Shown: piece after piece, positions 6,909-14,014 of the stretch
Layout: the number at the start of each line of letters is the position of its first letter
How positions within the stretch are numbered: position 1 is the first letter of the stretch
From: GCA-002701945 sp964442015
GTDB taxonomy: Bacteria > Fidelibacterota > Marinisomatia > Marinisomatales > TCS55
NCBI GenBank assembly: GCA_964442015.1
Contig: CAYTYA010000034.1
Coordinates: 1-15,942, forward strand
Reading direction: 5' to 3'
DNA length: 15,942 nt
The notes under the pieces: model-generated
Told to the model about the DNA's origin: nothing
The model's database searches: none
Seen by the model: the letters and a program-made list of their open reading frames with translations, nothing else
Made by a program: the position numbers and the translations under genes

Positions 6909-7802
6909 ATGAGCAATGATAACACATTAATTGTTGGTTCGATTGGTTTGGATACAATCGAAACTATTTCTGATCGTAAAGAATCTATTTTAGGAGGTTC
7001 TGCAACTTATGCAACTATTGCTGCTGGCAAATCCTCATCTATTCATTTAGTTGGTATTATAGGGGATGATTTTCCTCCAGGTGGAATGAAGATATTCAAA
7101 GAAGCTACAGTTGATTTATCGAACCTTGAGCAAAAAAAAGGAAAAACCTTTAGCTGGGGAGGAAGGTATGCTAAAGATTGGGACAATCGTCAAACATTAT
7201 TTACTGAATTAGGAGTATTTAAGGAGTTTGATCCAGTTTTAACGGAACAAAATAAAGAAGTCCCTATTATTTTTCTCGCAAATATACATCCTGCTCTGCA
7301 ATTATCTGTTCTTGATCAGTGCACAAAAAGAAAATTTGTTATTATAGATACAATGAACTTATGGATTGATACAGAAAGGGAAAAATTAAAGGAAGTAATT
7401 AGTTCTTGCGATGTTTTGCTGATCAATGAATTTGAAGCCGAACAATTTACTAGACGAAAAAACCATGATGATCAAGGTACTGTTTTGCAAGCATTGGGGC
7501 CGCAAAATATTATTATAAAATGTGGATCCAAAGGTGCGAAGCTTTATGCAGGGCATCAATTGGATACAATAGGGGTGTTTCCTATAAAGAATGTTATTGA
7601 TCCTACAGGGGCTGGTGATGCTTTTGGCGGAGGGATAGCAGCTTCATTAGCAAATGGTGAGACAATGATTGAATCAATAATAAATGGTTCAGCCCTTGCA
7701 AGCTTAACGATTGAAGGTTTTGGTATTGATACGGTTTATAATGCTAGTGTTGATGAGATTGAAAAAAGAAAAGAACATCTTAGAACAACCCTTAATTCTT
7801 GA
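6909..7802 (+). CDS. PfkB family carbohydrate/nucleoside kinase
   Basis: ATP-dependent kinase of the ribokinase superfamily, 297 residues. The N-terminal part opens with a beta-strand LIVGSIGLDTIET (7-19) and the substrate-binding Gly-Gly motif GGSATYATIAA (29-39). The C-terminal PfkB signature is DPTGAGDAFGGG at 231-242, with Asp237 as the expected catalytic base and the preceding Gly-Ala-Gly as anion hole. VLLINEFEAEQF (169-180) is the family's usual NxxE region. IIIKCGSKGAKLY (201-213) is the strand before the nucleotide loop. Members phosphorylate sugars (ribose, fructose, 2-keto-3-deoxygluconate) or nucleosides such as adenosine, and the substrate cannot be read from sequence. It is divergent from the phosphoesterase gene and followed by a TPR gene on the same strand. 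Confidence 0.9.
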   Translation: MSNDNTLIVGSIGLDTIETISDRKESILGGSATYATIAAGKSSSIHLVGIIGDDFPPGGMKIFKEATVDLSNLEQKKGKTFSWGGRYAKDWDNRQTLFTELGVFKEFDPVLTEQNKEVPIIFLANIHPALQLSVLDQCTKRKFVIIDTMNLWIDTEREKLKEVISSCDVLLINEFEAEQFTRRKNHDDQGTVLQALGPQNIIIKCGSKGAKLYAGHQLDTIGVFPIKNVIDPTGAGDAFGGGIAASLANGETMIESIINGSALASLTIEGFGIDTVYNASVDEIEKRKEHLRTTLNS

Positions 7803-7823
7803 TAGGATTATAATCTGATCCTA
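7803..7823 (+). other. Stem-loop just after the kinase stop codon, possible weak terminator
   Basis: An 8-bp inverted repeat, TAGGATTA (7803-7810) and TGATCCTA (7816-7823), with a 5-base loop and one G-U pair, starts directly after the TGA stop. A run of five T lies at 7834-7838, ten bases beyond the stem, too far for a classical rho-independent terminator. It could act as a weak terminator or an mRNA 3' stabiliser between the kinase and the TPR gene. Confidence 0.35.
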
Positions 7824-7866
7824 ATTTCACGGGTTTTTAATGAATAAATTTACCAAGGGGTGTAAA

Positions 7867-8958
7867 ATGTTTAATAAAAAATATCTAATGGCAACACTTA
7901 ACCTATTGCTGGTTTTGATAGTTATTCGTTGTTCTAGTCAAGAGTACACATCAGCAAAATTATATATCCAACAGCTAGAATGGGAAAAAGCTGAAGAGTT
8001 CCTTGTTAAAGCTCTTGCGGTAGAGCCTGAAAACCCTGAAATACCCTGTCAATTAGGTTATCATATTTATGCCCTTCAGAAAAAAGACTGGAAAATGATG
8101 AATCTGTCTTTTGATAAAGCTCTTTCAATAGATCCGAATAAAAAAATAGCAATATTTGGCCAGCCAACAACCGTAAAAGAATTTGTTGCTATGGCAAGGA
8201 CACAATTTTGGAGCGAAGTATATAATAAAGGAGTTGCCCAATTCAATAATTATAGAAATGGTAATACGGCTGACAAAGATGCAGAATTGCAAAAATCAAT
8301 TAATACATTTATAACTTCTACTGAAATAAGCCCAGATGAAGCTCAATCATATTTAATGTTATCAACTTGTCTCTTTATAGCAGGGGATCAATTAGAATCT
8401 GAAAAATATATTATTAAAGCTGTTGAATTATCGCCAGATGATGCAAATATTAATTTAACGGCCGGTCAGATCTTTATGCAAAAACAAGAACTTGAGCAGG
8501 CATTACCATATATTAAAAAATCAGTTGAGTTAGATCCTAGTAATACAAAATCTATTAGAAACCTGGCGCAGATCTACTATGATACAGGTAATATGGAAAA
8601 ATCAATTGAAACATATGAAGATGCGATTAATAAGGAAACTGATAGGAAAGTAAAAGCAGATCTGTATTTTAATCTTGGTATTTTATATAATAGAGTAGAT
8701 AATTTTGAAGAAGCTGAATTTAATTTCATGAATGCCTTGGATGAAAACCCTGATGATGTTGAAGCAATAATGGGAATGGCGCAAGTTTTCGAAAATGCAG
8801 AAAAATGGAGAAAAGCAGAAAAATTTTATCGCGAGTTAATTTCTATAGACTCAGATAACCCTGAACATTATAGAGGGATGTCTCGCGTAAAATTGCAACA
8901 AGGGGAGCCCGATCAATCCAAGCGCTTTTTAGATAAAGCAAAAGCTCTTGGAGGATAA
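7867..8958 (+). CDS. TPR-repeat protein with lipoprotein-like N-terminus
   Basis: 363 residues from ATG 7867. This start is preferred over the in-frame ATG at 7840 because AAGGGG (7855-7860) lies 6 bases before it and the signal sequence then has the normal shape: MFNKKY followed by a hydrophobic stretch (about 8-20). The sequence LIVIRCSSQ puts Cys22 where a lipobox Cys would be, but Arg at -1 is unusual, so lipidation is uncertain. The rest is helical tetratricopeptide repeats, with matches around 34-53, 80-94, 159-192 (YLMLSTCLFIAGDQLESEKYIIKAVELSPD written in family spacing), 194-226, 228-255, 264-297 and 299-330. TPR proteins are scaffolds for protein partners. It is convergent with the DUF58/MoxR pair, 20 bp away; TPR proteins accompany MoxR/vWA operons in other bacteria, but here it is not in the same transcript. 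Confidence 0.85.
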   Translation: MFNKKYLMATLNLLLVLIVIRCSSQEYTSAKLYIQQLEWEKAEEFLVKALAVEPENPEIPCQLGYHIYALQKKDWKMMNLSFDKALSIDPNKKIAIFGQPTTVKEFVAMARTQFWSEVYNKGVAQFNNYRNGNTADKDAELQKSINTFITSTEISPDEAQSYLMLSTCLFIAGDQLESEKYIIKAVELSPDDANINLTAGQIFMQKQELEQALPYIKKSVELDPSNTKSIRNLAQIYYDTGNMEKSIETYEDAINKETDRKVKADLYFNLGILYNRVDNFEEAEFNFMNALDENPDDVEAIMGMAQVFENAEKWRKAEKFYRELISIDSDNPEHYRGMSRVKLQQGEPDQSKRFLDKAKALGG

Positions 8959-8978
8959 TTCTAAGATAGGATAATCCG

Positions 8979-9878
8979 TTAACCCAGGCGCTGCCTTTTC
9001 TTTAAAAATTCATTCAAAGCTAAATCTAAGTTTTGATCAGTAAATAACGGGACATAATCTATCTTTTGCTCCCTACATCTAAGGCGCAATTCATCTTGAT
9101 ATGATTGAATTGATTGTTGGTAAATTTTTCTAATTTTCCATGGTTCAGTCGTAATTTGTTCATCTGTTTCCATATCTTTAAATTTTGTTCTGTTAGTAAA
9201 ATTGAAATCAAGTTCTTTTCGATCCATAATATGAAACACAATAATTTCTTGTTTATTATGCCTGAAATGTTTCAAGCCTTTAATTATATTTTCAGTTTCA
9301 TCAAATAGATCTGATATTAAGATTACCAATCCCCGTTTTTTAATTCTTTCTGCCATTTCATGTAATACGATACCTACATCTGTGTCTTTTCCAGATCCTA
9401 TTGTATCTAAATGAGTTAAAATAGTATTAATATGACTAGGTTTTGATCTAGGAGGGATGAACTTTTGTATTTGATTATCAAACAATGTTAATCCAACACC
9501 ATCTTGTTTATTAATCATTAGATATGCTAAAGCTGCAGATAAATAATTTCCATAATCAAGTTTTGATATTTTGCTACTTTTATACTCCATTGATCTACTA
9601 GTGTCTAATAATATATAAGCACGCAAATTGGTTTCTTCTTCATATTGTTTTACAAAATATCTGTCTGTTTTTCCATATAGCTTCCAATCAACATGTCGAA
9701 TTTCATCTCCTGGCCCATAAGCCCTATGCTCAGCAAACTCAACACTGAATCCATGAAAAGGACTTTTATGCTGGCCAATAATATATCCTTCAACTACTAA
9801 ACGAGCCCGTAAAGACATATTACTTAATCGAGCTACCATTTCTGGTTCTAAATATTTTCGCTTATCAATAGGGTCCAT
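8979..9878 (-). CDS. DUF58 domain protein (MoxR-associated, vWA-like)
   Basis: 299 residues with no membrane segment. The DUF58 core is seen as YGPGDEIRHVDWKLYGKTDR (54-73) and YFVKQYEEETN (74-84). It is followed by a von Willebrand A-like fold with the MIDAS-type motif DTSRSM at 92-97 and the later strand VILISDLFDE (185-194). Proteins of this family are encoded next to MoxR ATPases and are thought to be their partners or substrates in envelope or stress functions; the molecular role is not established. The start is 4 bp after the MoxR stop, so the two are one operon and surely coupled. Many family members have N-terminal membrane helices; this one is the short soluble form. No BatA/BatB-type vWA or oxygen-tolerance genes follow it. 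Confidence 0.92.
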   Translation of the reverse strand: MDPIDKRKYLEPEMVARLSNMSLRARLVVEGYIIGQHKSPFHGFSVEFAEHRAYGPGDEIRHVDWKLYGKTDRYFVKQYEEETNLRAYILLDTSRSMEYKSSKISKLDYGNYLSAALAYLMINKQDGVGLTLFDNQIQKFIPPRSKPSHINTILTHLDTIGSGKDTDVGIVLHEMAERIKKRGLVILISDLFDETENIIKGLKHFRHNKQEIIVFHIMDRKELDFNFTNRTKFKDMETDEQITTEPWKIRKIYQQSIQSYQDELRLRCREQKIDYVPLFTDQNLDLALNEFLKKRQRLG

Positions 9879-9882
9879 TCAA

Positions 9883-10869
9883 TTAGCTTTCATCTAATAG
9901 TTTGAATAAAATATCATCCGTACTTAATCCCTCAGCTTCGGCATTAAAATTTGTAATTAAACGATGCCTCAGTACGGGTTTAGCCATTGCTTTAATATCA
10001 TCTATTTCAGGAGCAGGTCTACCATCCAATATTGCTTTTGCTTTAGCACCAAGAACCAAATACTGTGATGCCCTAGGACCAGCCCCCCAATCAATCCATT
10101 CTTTAATTGTTGAGGATGATTTATCAGATTTTGGTCGTGTTTTAGAAACTAACTCAACAGCAAACTCAACAACATTATCCGCAATTGGCACTCTTCGAAC
10201 AAGATCTTGATAAAGCACTAAGTCATTACGACTTATTATTGTATTTAATATTTTATCATCTTCACTAGTGGTTGATTTTACTATTGAAACTTCATCTTCA
10301 TGTGATGGGTAATCAATCTTAATATTAAACATAAATCGATCTAATTGAGCTTCTGGTAGAGGGTATGTTCCTTCTTGTTCAATGGGATTCTGAGTTGCTA
10401 ATACAAAAAAAGGTTCTTCTAGCACATATGTTTGACCAGCTGTTGTAACCTTGTGTTCTTGCATTGCTTCTAATAAAGCAGATTGTGTTTTAGGTGGTGT
10501 TCTATTTATTTCATCAGCTAAAATTATATTTCCAAAAATAGGTCCTTTAAAAAACCGAAACTCCCTTTTACCAGAATTTTGATCTTCTTCAATAATTTCC
10601 GTACCTGTTATATCACTAGGCATTAGGTCTGGAGTGAATTGAATACGACTAAAATTTAAATCTAGCAATTCCGCGATTGATTTAATTAGCAGTGTTTTAG
10701 CAAGCCCTGGAACTCCTACTAAAAGAGTGTGCCCTTTACAAAGCAATGCTATCAAAATATGATCTATCACTTCTTGTTGACCTAATACCCGTTTTGATAT
10801 TTCAACATTGAACTGATCCCTTGTTTTTGTAAGTTGTTTTACTAGTTTTATATCTGACATTTTATCCAT
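9883..10869 (-). CDS. MoxR family AAA+ ATPase
   Basis: 328-residue cytoplasmic AAA+ ATPase, normal length for the family. Walker A is GVPGLAKT (52-59), Walker B with the catalytic Glu is IILADE (115-120) continuing INRTPPKTQSALLEAMQE, sensor 1 is ATQNP (158-162), and the arginine-finger region is EAQLDRF (173-179). The C-terminal lid includes WGAGPRASQYLVLGAKAKAIL and the closing KPVLRHRLITNF. MoxR ATPases act as chaperone-like remodelers of vWA-domain proteins, here most likely the DUF58 protein encoded 4 bp downstream. Two starts are possible, ATG 10869 and ATG 10860 (MSDIKLV); neither has a strong ribosome site. The gene is divergent from rlmN. Confidence 0.94.
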   Translation of the reverse strand: MDKMSDIKLVKQLTKTRDQFNVEISKRVLGQQEVIDHILIALLCKGHTLLVGVPGLAKTLLIKSIAELLDLNFSRIQFTPDLMPSDITGTEIIEEDQNSGKREFRFFKGPIFGNIILADEINRTPPKTQSALLEAMQEHKVTTAGQTYVLEEPFFVLATQNPIEQEGTYPLPEAQLDRFMFNIKIDYPSHEDEVSIVKSTTSEDDKILNTIISRNDLVLYQDLVRRVPIADNVVEFAVELVSKTRPKSDKSSSTIKEWIDWGAGPRASQYLVLGAKAKAILDGRPAPEIDDIKAMAKPVLRHRLITNFNAEAEGLSTDDILFKLLDES

Positions 10870-10882
10870 ATGATTTCCATTT

Positions 10883-10912
10883 GTTATGTTGCTAAGATTC
10901 AGAAAGGGTCAA
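10883..10912 (-). promoter_or_regulatory. Possible sigma-70 promoter for the MoxR/DUF58 operon
   Basis: On the minus strand, TTGACC (10912-10907) is followed after 18 bp by CATAAC (10888-10883; four of six matches to TATAAT). It lies in the 117-bp gap shared with rlmN and is the best match on this strand. Confidence 0.28.
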
Positions 10913-10936
10913 AATTAAATGGACGCCTATCAGGAA

Positions 10937-10979
10937 ACAATGTTATTGTCTTGTTACAGTATACTTTTTAAAAGATATT
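10937..10979 (+). promoter_or_regulatory. Probable rlmN promoter region with a short inverted repeat
   Basis: Upstream of rlmN there are two poor promoter candidates: TTGTTA (10951-10956) with GATATT (10974-10979) at 17-bp spacing, or the good -10-like TATACT (10960-10965) without a fitting -35 box. A small inverted repeat, ACAAT (10937-10941) and ATTGT (10945-10949) around GTT, lies just upstream and could be an operator half or chance. Confidence 0.22.
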
Positions 10980-10986
10980 ATGTTAT

Positions 10987-12030
10987 ATGTCTGAAATAAT
11001 TAAAAGACAAAATAACCAGATTATTGGTATGAGTCTTGCTGAATTGGAAAATCTTTCAGAAGAATTTGATCAATCGCGATTTCGAGGAAAACAATTGTTT
11101 AATTCAGTATATAAACAGCAAACTGATTCCTTTAGTAATATAAAAACTCTACCAATTATATATAGGGATATACTATTAGATAAATATGTTCTACATCCTT
11201 TATCATTAATTAAAAAAACCGGATCTAATTCTGAATTAACACAGAAATATTTATTTAAGCTATCCACTGGAGAAAAGATTGAATCTGTTCTTATGTATGA
11301 AGATAAACGCGTTACTCTATGCGTAAGTACTCAAGTTGGTTGTGCAGTAGATTGTAAGTTTTGCGCTACAGCAAAAATGGGTTTTATAAAAAATCTTACA
11401 GCTGGTGAAATTATTGACCAATATTTATTAATAAGTAATTCTATTGATAAACAAATAACAAATATAGTTTTTATGGGTATGGGAGAACCCTTTTTAAATT
11501 ATCAACAAGTGATAAATGCAGCTATATTATTTAACCATAGGGATGGAATTAATTTAAGCTCAAAAAGAATCACAATATCTACAGTCGGGATTGTTCCAAA
11601 GATTAAACGGTATAGTGAAGAAGGGCATAAATTTAAACTGGCTATTAGTTTAAATAGTTCTTATCAGAGTCAACGTCTTCAAATTATGCCAATTTCCAAA
11701 AAGCATTCTATAAATGATTTAATTAAAGCTGTATGGTATAACTATAAAAAAACAAAAAGATTAGTAACCTTTGAATATGTATTATTATCAAATGTGAATG
11801 ATTCTATTTCAGATGCTGATAGGTTGATTGATTTAATCGGTGATTTACCTTGTAAAGTAAATGTAATTCCTTATAATGAAATTGAGGGGCCATTTAAAAG
11901 ACCTTCAGAGCAAAGAATTAATAAATTTGTAAATCAAATCAACAATTCAAAATTTGTTGTTACAGTTAGATGGAGCAAAGGAACAGATATAAATAGTGGA
12001 TGCGGTCAACTTGCCGTATTTGAATCTTGA
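10987..12030 (+). CDS. rlmN: 23S rRNA A2503 / tRNA A37 C2-methyltransferase RlmN
   Basis: Radical-SAM enzyme that methylates C2 of A2503 in 23S rRNA and A37 of some tRNAs. 347 residues. The [4Fe-4S] cluster motif CX3CX2C is Cys119, Cys123 and Cys126 (CAVDCKFC). Cys112 in TLCVSTQVG matches the resolving Cys seen just before the cluster in E. coli RlmN, and Cys339 in DINSGCGQLA is the methyl-carrying Cys near the C-terminus. The SAM-binding GMGEP is at 164-168 (VFMGMGEPFLNY). The N-terminal RNA-binding part reads SRFRGKQLFNSVY (30-42), and SKRITISTVG (192-201) is also diagnostic. All catalytic residues are present, and RlmN rather than Cfr is favoured by the housekeeping setting. Its stop overlaps the proposed TTG start of the next gene. 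Confidence 0.96.
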   Translation: MSEIIKRQNNQIIGMSLAELENLSEEFDQSRFRGKQLFNSVYKQQTDSFSNIKTLPIIYRDILLDKYVLHPLSLIKKTGSNSELTQKYLFKLSTGEKIESVLMYEDKRVTLCVSTQVGCAVDCKFCATAKMGFIKNLTAGEIIDQYLLISNSIDKQITNIVFMGMGEPFLNYQQVINAAILFNHRDGINLSSKRITISTVGIVPKIKRYSEEGHKFKLAISLNSSYQSQRLQIMPISKKHSINDLIKAVWYNYKKTKRLVTFEYVLLSNVNDSISDADRLIDLIGDLPCKVNVIPYNEIEGPFKRPSEQRINKFVNQINNSKFVVTVRWSKGTDINSGCGQLAVFES

Positions 12031-12830
12031 AAACCATACCAAAATATCATATATCAACAATGAAAGATTATATTCTTTCAAAAGCACTATTTAACGGTGA
12101 TACTGCTATTATACTTGGTTCTGGGATGGGAGCATTTGGTGATAGACTAGATGATTTGATTAATATTTCATACAGCGATATTCCAGGTTATCCTCTTTCA
12201 ACTGTAAAAGGACATAGTGGGGAATTATCCATTGGCACTATTAGAGATATTTCATTGATAGTTGCAAAAGGAAGATTTCACTATTATGAAGGTTACGATA
12301 TGGAAACAATAACTTTGCCTATAAAATTATTTCATTCATTAGGAGTGAAAAAATTAATCATTACAAATGCAGCAGGATCGCTTAGTTTAAACCTTCCGCC
12401 TGGACAGATGATGATTCTTGATAGTCATATGGATTGTACATTTCGTGAAAGTGTATCTATACCGAAAAAACAAAATAGTAAAAATTTTCATGATCGTTCC
12501 TTTATGCAAATAGCTTTTCGTAGTGCTGAAAAAATTGGAATTCCTATTTCAAAAGGAACTTATTGTTGGACGCTGGGTCCTGCATATGAAACCCCAGATG
12601 AAGTTTCTTTTATTCAATCAATTGGTGGACAAGCGGTGGGAATGAGCACAGTTCCAGAAATTCAACAAGCGGCAGAATTAGATATGAAGATTTTAGCAAT
12701 CTCTACAATAACAAATTATGCAGCTGGGATTACAAACAAACCTCTTTCTCATGAAGAAGTAATCCACGTCTCTTCGCAGGTAGAGGATGATTTTGCCAAT
12801 TTATTAACCGAAATTGTTATAAGGATTTGA
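12027..12830 (+). CDS. Purine nucleoside phosphorylase (trimeric, PNP/MTAP family)
   Basis: Cleaves purine ribonucleosides or deoxyribonucleosides with phosphate to give the base and (deoxy)ribose 1-phosphate in purine salvage. 267 residues from TTG 12027. Phosphate and sugar site motifs are ILGSGMG (29-35), TVKGHSGELSIG (59-70, His63) and KGRFHYYEGY (81-90). The base site includes TNAAGSL (113-119), LGPAYETPDE (183-192, Glu188), AVGMSTVPE (203-211) and Asn230 in STITNYAAG, the residue that favours guanine/hypoxanthine-type bases in trimeric PNPs. The TTG start overlaps the rlmN stop (TTGA, 12027-12030) and keeps the usual N-terminal helix. An ATG at 12060 (MKDYILSK) is the alternative and would shorten the protein by 11 residues. 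Symbols punA and deoD are used inconsistently for this family, so none is given. Confidence 0.93.
   Translation: MKTIPKYHISTMKDYILSKALFNGDTAIILGSGMGAFGDRLDDLINISYSDIPGYPLSTVKGHSGELSIGTIRDISLIVAKGRFHYYEGYDMETITLPIKLFHSLGVKKLIITNAAGSLSLNLPPGQMMILDSHMDCTFRESVSIPKKQNSKNFHDRSFMQIAFRSAEKIGIPISKGTYCWTLGPAYETPDEVSFIQSIGGQAVGMSTVPEIQQAAELDMKILAISTITNYAAGITNKPLSHEEVIHVSSQVEDDFANLLTEIVIRI
12821..12825 (+). promoter_or_regulatory. Shine-Dalgarno site deciding the amidohydrolase start
   Basis: AAGGA inside the last codons of the nucleoside phosphorylase gene sits 10 bases before ATG 12836 but only 1 base before TTG 12827, so it supports the ATG. Confidence 0.5.
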
Positions 12831-12835
12831 CAAAA

Positions 12836-14014
12836 ATGGAAATAAATATACGTTCAGAAGTAAACGATATAGCAGAAGAAATAGTTGCTATAAGACGTGA
12901 TATCCATAAACACCCCGAGCTAGGATTTGAAGTTCATCGAACAGCGGAACTAGTATCAAATCATCTGAAAAAATTGGGATTTAATGTATCTGACGGTATA
13001 GGGAAAACGGGTGTTGTTGGTGATCTAATTGGTAATAGCGATGGTCCAACTATTGGATTGCGAGCAGATATGGATGCTTTACCAATTCAAGAAACTAGTA
13101 ATCTTCCATATTCATCAGTAAATAAAGGAATTATGCATGCTTGCGGGCATGATGGACACACTGCAATGCTATTGGGAGCCGCTACTGTATTAAAACGATT
13201 CCAGGATAAAATAAATGGGAAGGTACGTTTTATTTTTCAGCCCGCTGAAGAAGGTGATGGAGGTGCCCGTTATATGATTGAAGATGGTTGTTTAGAAAAT
13301 GTAGATGAAATTTACGGTATTCATTTATGGAATTATCAGAAATATGGAGAAGTTGGAGTAAAGGAGGGGCCAATTTTAGCAGCTGCAGATGTTTTCTCAA
13401 TAACAATAAAAGGTGTAGGTGGGCATGGCGCAGCACCACAAGGGACAGTGGATGCTATATTAGTTTCTGCTCATTTAATTACTGCATTACAAAGTATAGT
13501 CAGTCGAAATACAAACCCATTAGAAAGCACAGTCATTACTGTAGGGCAAATTAATGGTGGACATAATTTTAATGTTATTGCTGATGAAATAGTCTTAAAA
13601 GGTACTGCTAGATCTTACACAGAAGAAAATCGTCAATTAATTAAAAACAGGATGCAAGAGATTGTTTCTGGAATTGCCAAAACTTTTTCTGCTGAAATTG
13701 ATTTCACATATTCCGAAGGGTATCCCCCTACAATCAATGATGAAGTACCTTTTAAGAAATTAATGATATCTGCAAAAAAAATAGTAGGGGATAGATGTGG
13801 GTTCCCATATTTGTCTATGGGAGGGGAAGACTTTAGTTATTACGCTCAGAAAATACCGGGTTGTTTTTTCTTTGTTGGATCAGCTCCAAGTAATCAAGAG
13901 CTTCGATCTGTACCACACCATTGTTCACATTTTGATATTGATGAAAATGCTCTTCTAATTGGCTCTTCAATATTTGTACAGCTAGTAGAAGATCAGGTGA
14001 TTAATAACCGATAG
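12836..14014 (+). CDS. M20D family amidohydrolase/peptidase
   Basis: Zinc or manganese amidohydrolase of the hippurate hydrolase / IAA-amino acid hydrolase / N-acyl-amino acid deacylase group, 392 residues with no signal peptide. Motifs: RDIHKHPELGFE (21-32), GLRADMDALPI (74-84), MHACGHDGHTAMLLGAA (100-116, metal ligands Cys103 and His105), FQPAEEGDGGARYMIEDG (134-151, Glu138/139), GIHLWN (161-166, His163) and the dimerisation-domain signature GVGGHGAAPQGTVD (193-206). LSMGGEDFSYY (326-336) and a C-terminal His near 362 complete the site. The Cys ligand marks M20D. The physiological substrate is not predictable. I chose ATG 12836 because AAGGA (12821-12825) lies 10 bases upstream. A TTG at 12827 overlapping the previous stop would add three residues but leaves almost no room for that site. 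Confidence 0.92.
   Translation: MEINIRSEVNDIAEEIVAIRRDIHKHPELGFEVHRTAELVSNHLKKLGFNVSDGIGKTGVVGDLIGNSDGPTIGLRADMDALPIQETSNLPYSSVNKGIMHACGHDGHTAMLLGAATVLKRFQDKINGKVRFIFQPAEEGDGGARYMIEDGCLENVDEIYGIHLWNYQKYGEVGVKEGPILAAADVFSITIKGVGGHGAAPQGTVDAILVSAHLITALQSIVSRNTNPLESTVITVGQINGGHNFNVIADEIVLKGTARSYTEENRQLIKNRMQEIVSGIAKTFSAEIDFTYSEGYPPTINDEVPFKKLMISAKKIVGDRCGFPYLSMGGEDFSYYAQKIPGCFFFVGSAPSNQELRSVPHHCSHFDIDENALLIGSSIFVQLVEDQVINNR

Noticed and set aside
9902..10210. 102-codon plus-strand open frame within the MoxR gene
   Set aside because: Shadow of the conserved MoxR frame; composition follows the opposite-strand codons.
10937..10949. ACAAT-GTT-ATTGT inverted repeat as a transcription terminator
   Set aside because: AT-rich 5-bp stem with no following T-run, and it lies between divergent genes where no terminator is expected; kept only as part of the promoter region.
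13230..13554. Short open frames within the amidohydrolase gene
   Set aside because: Out-of-frame shadows; the His/Leu-rich translation comes from the complement of conserved codons.
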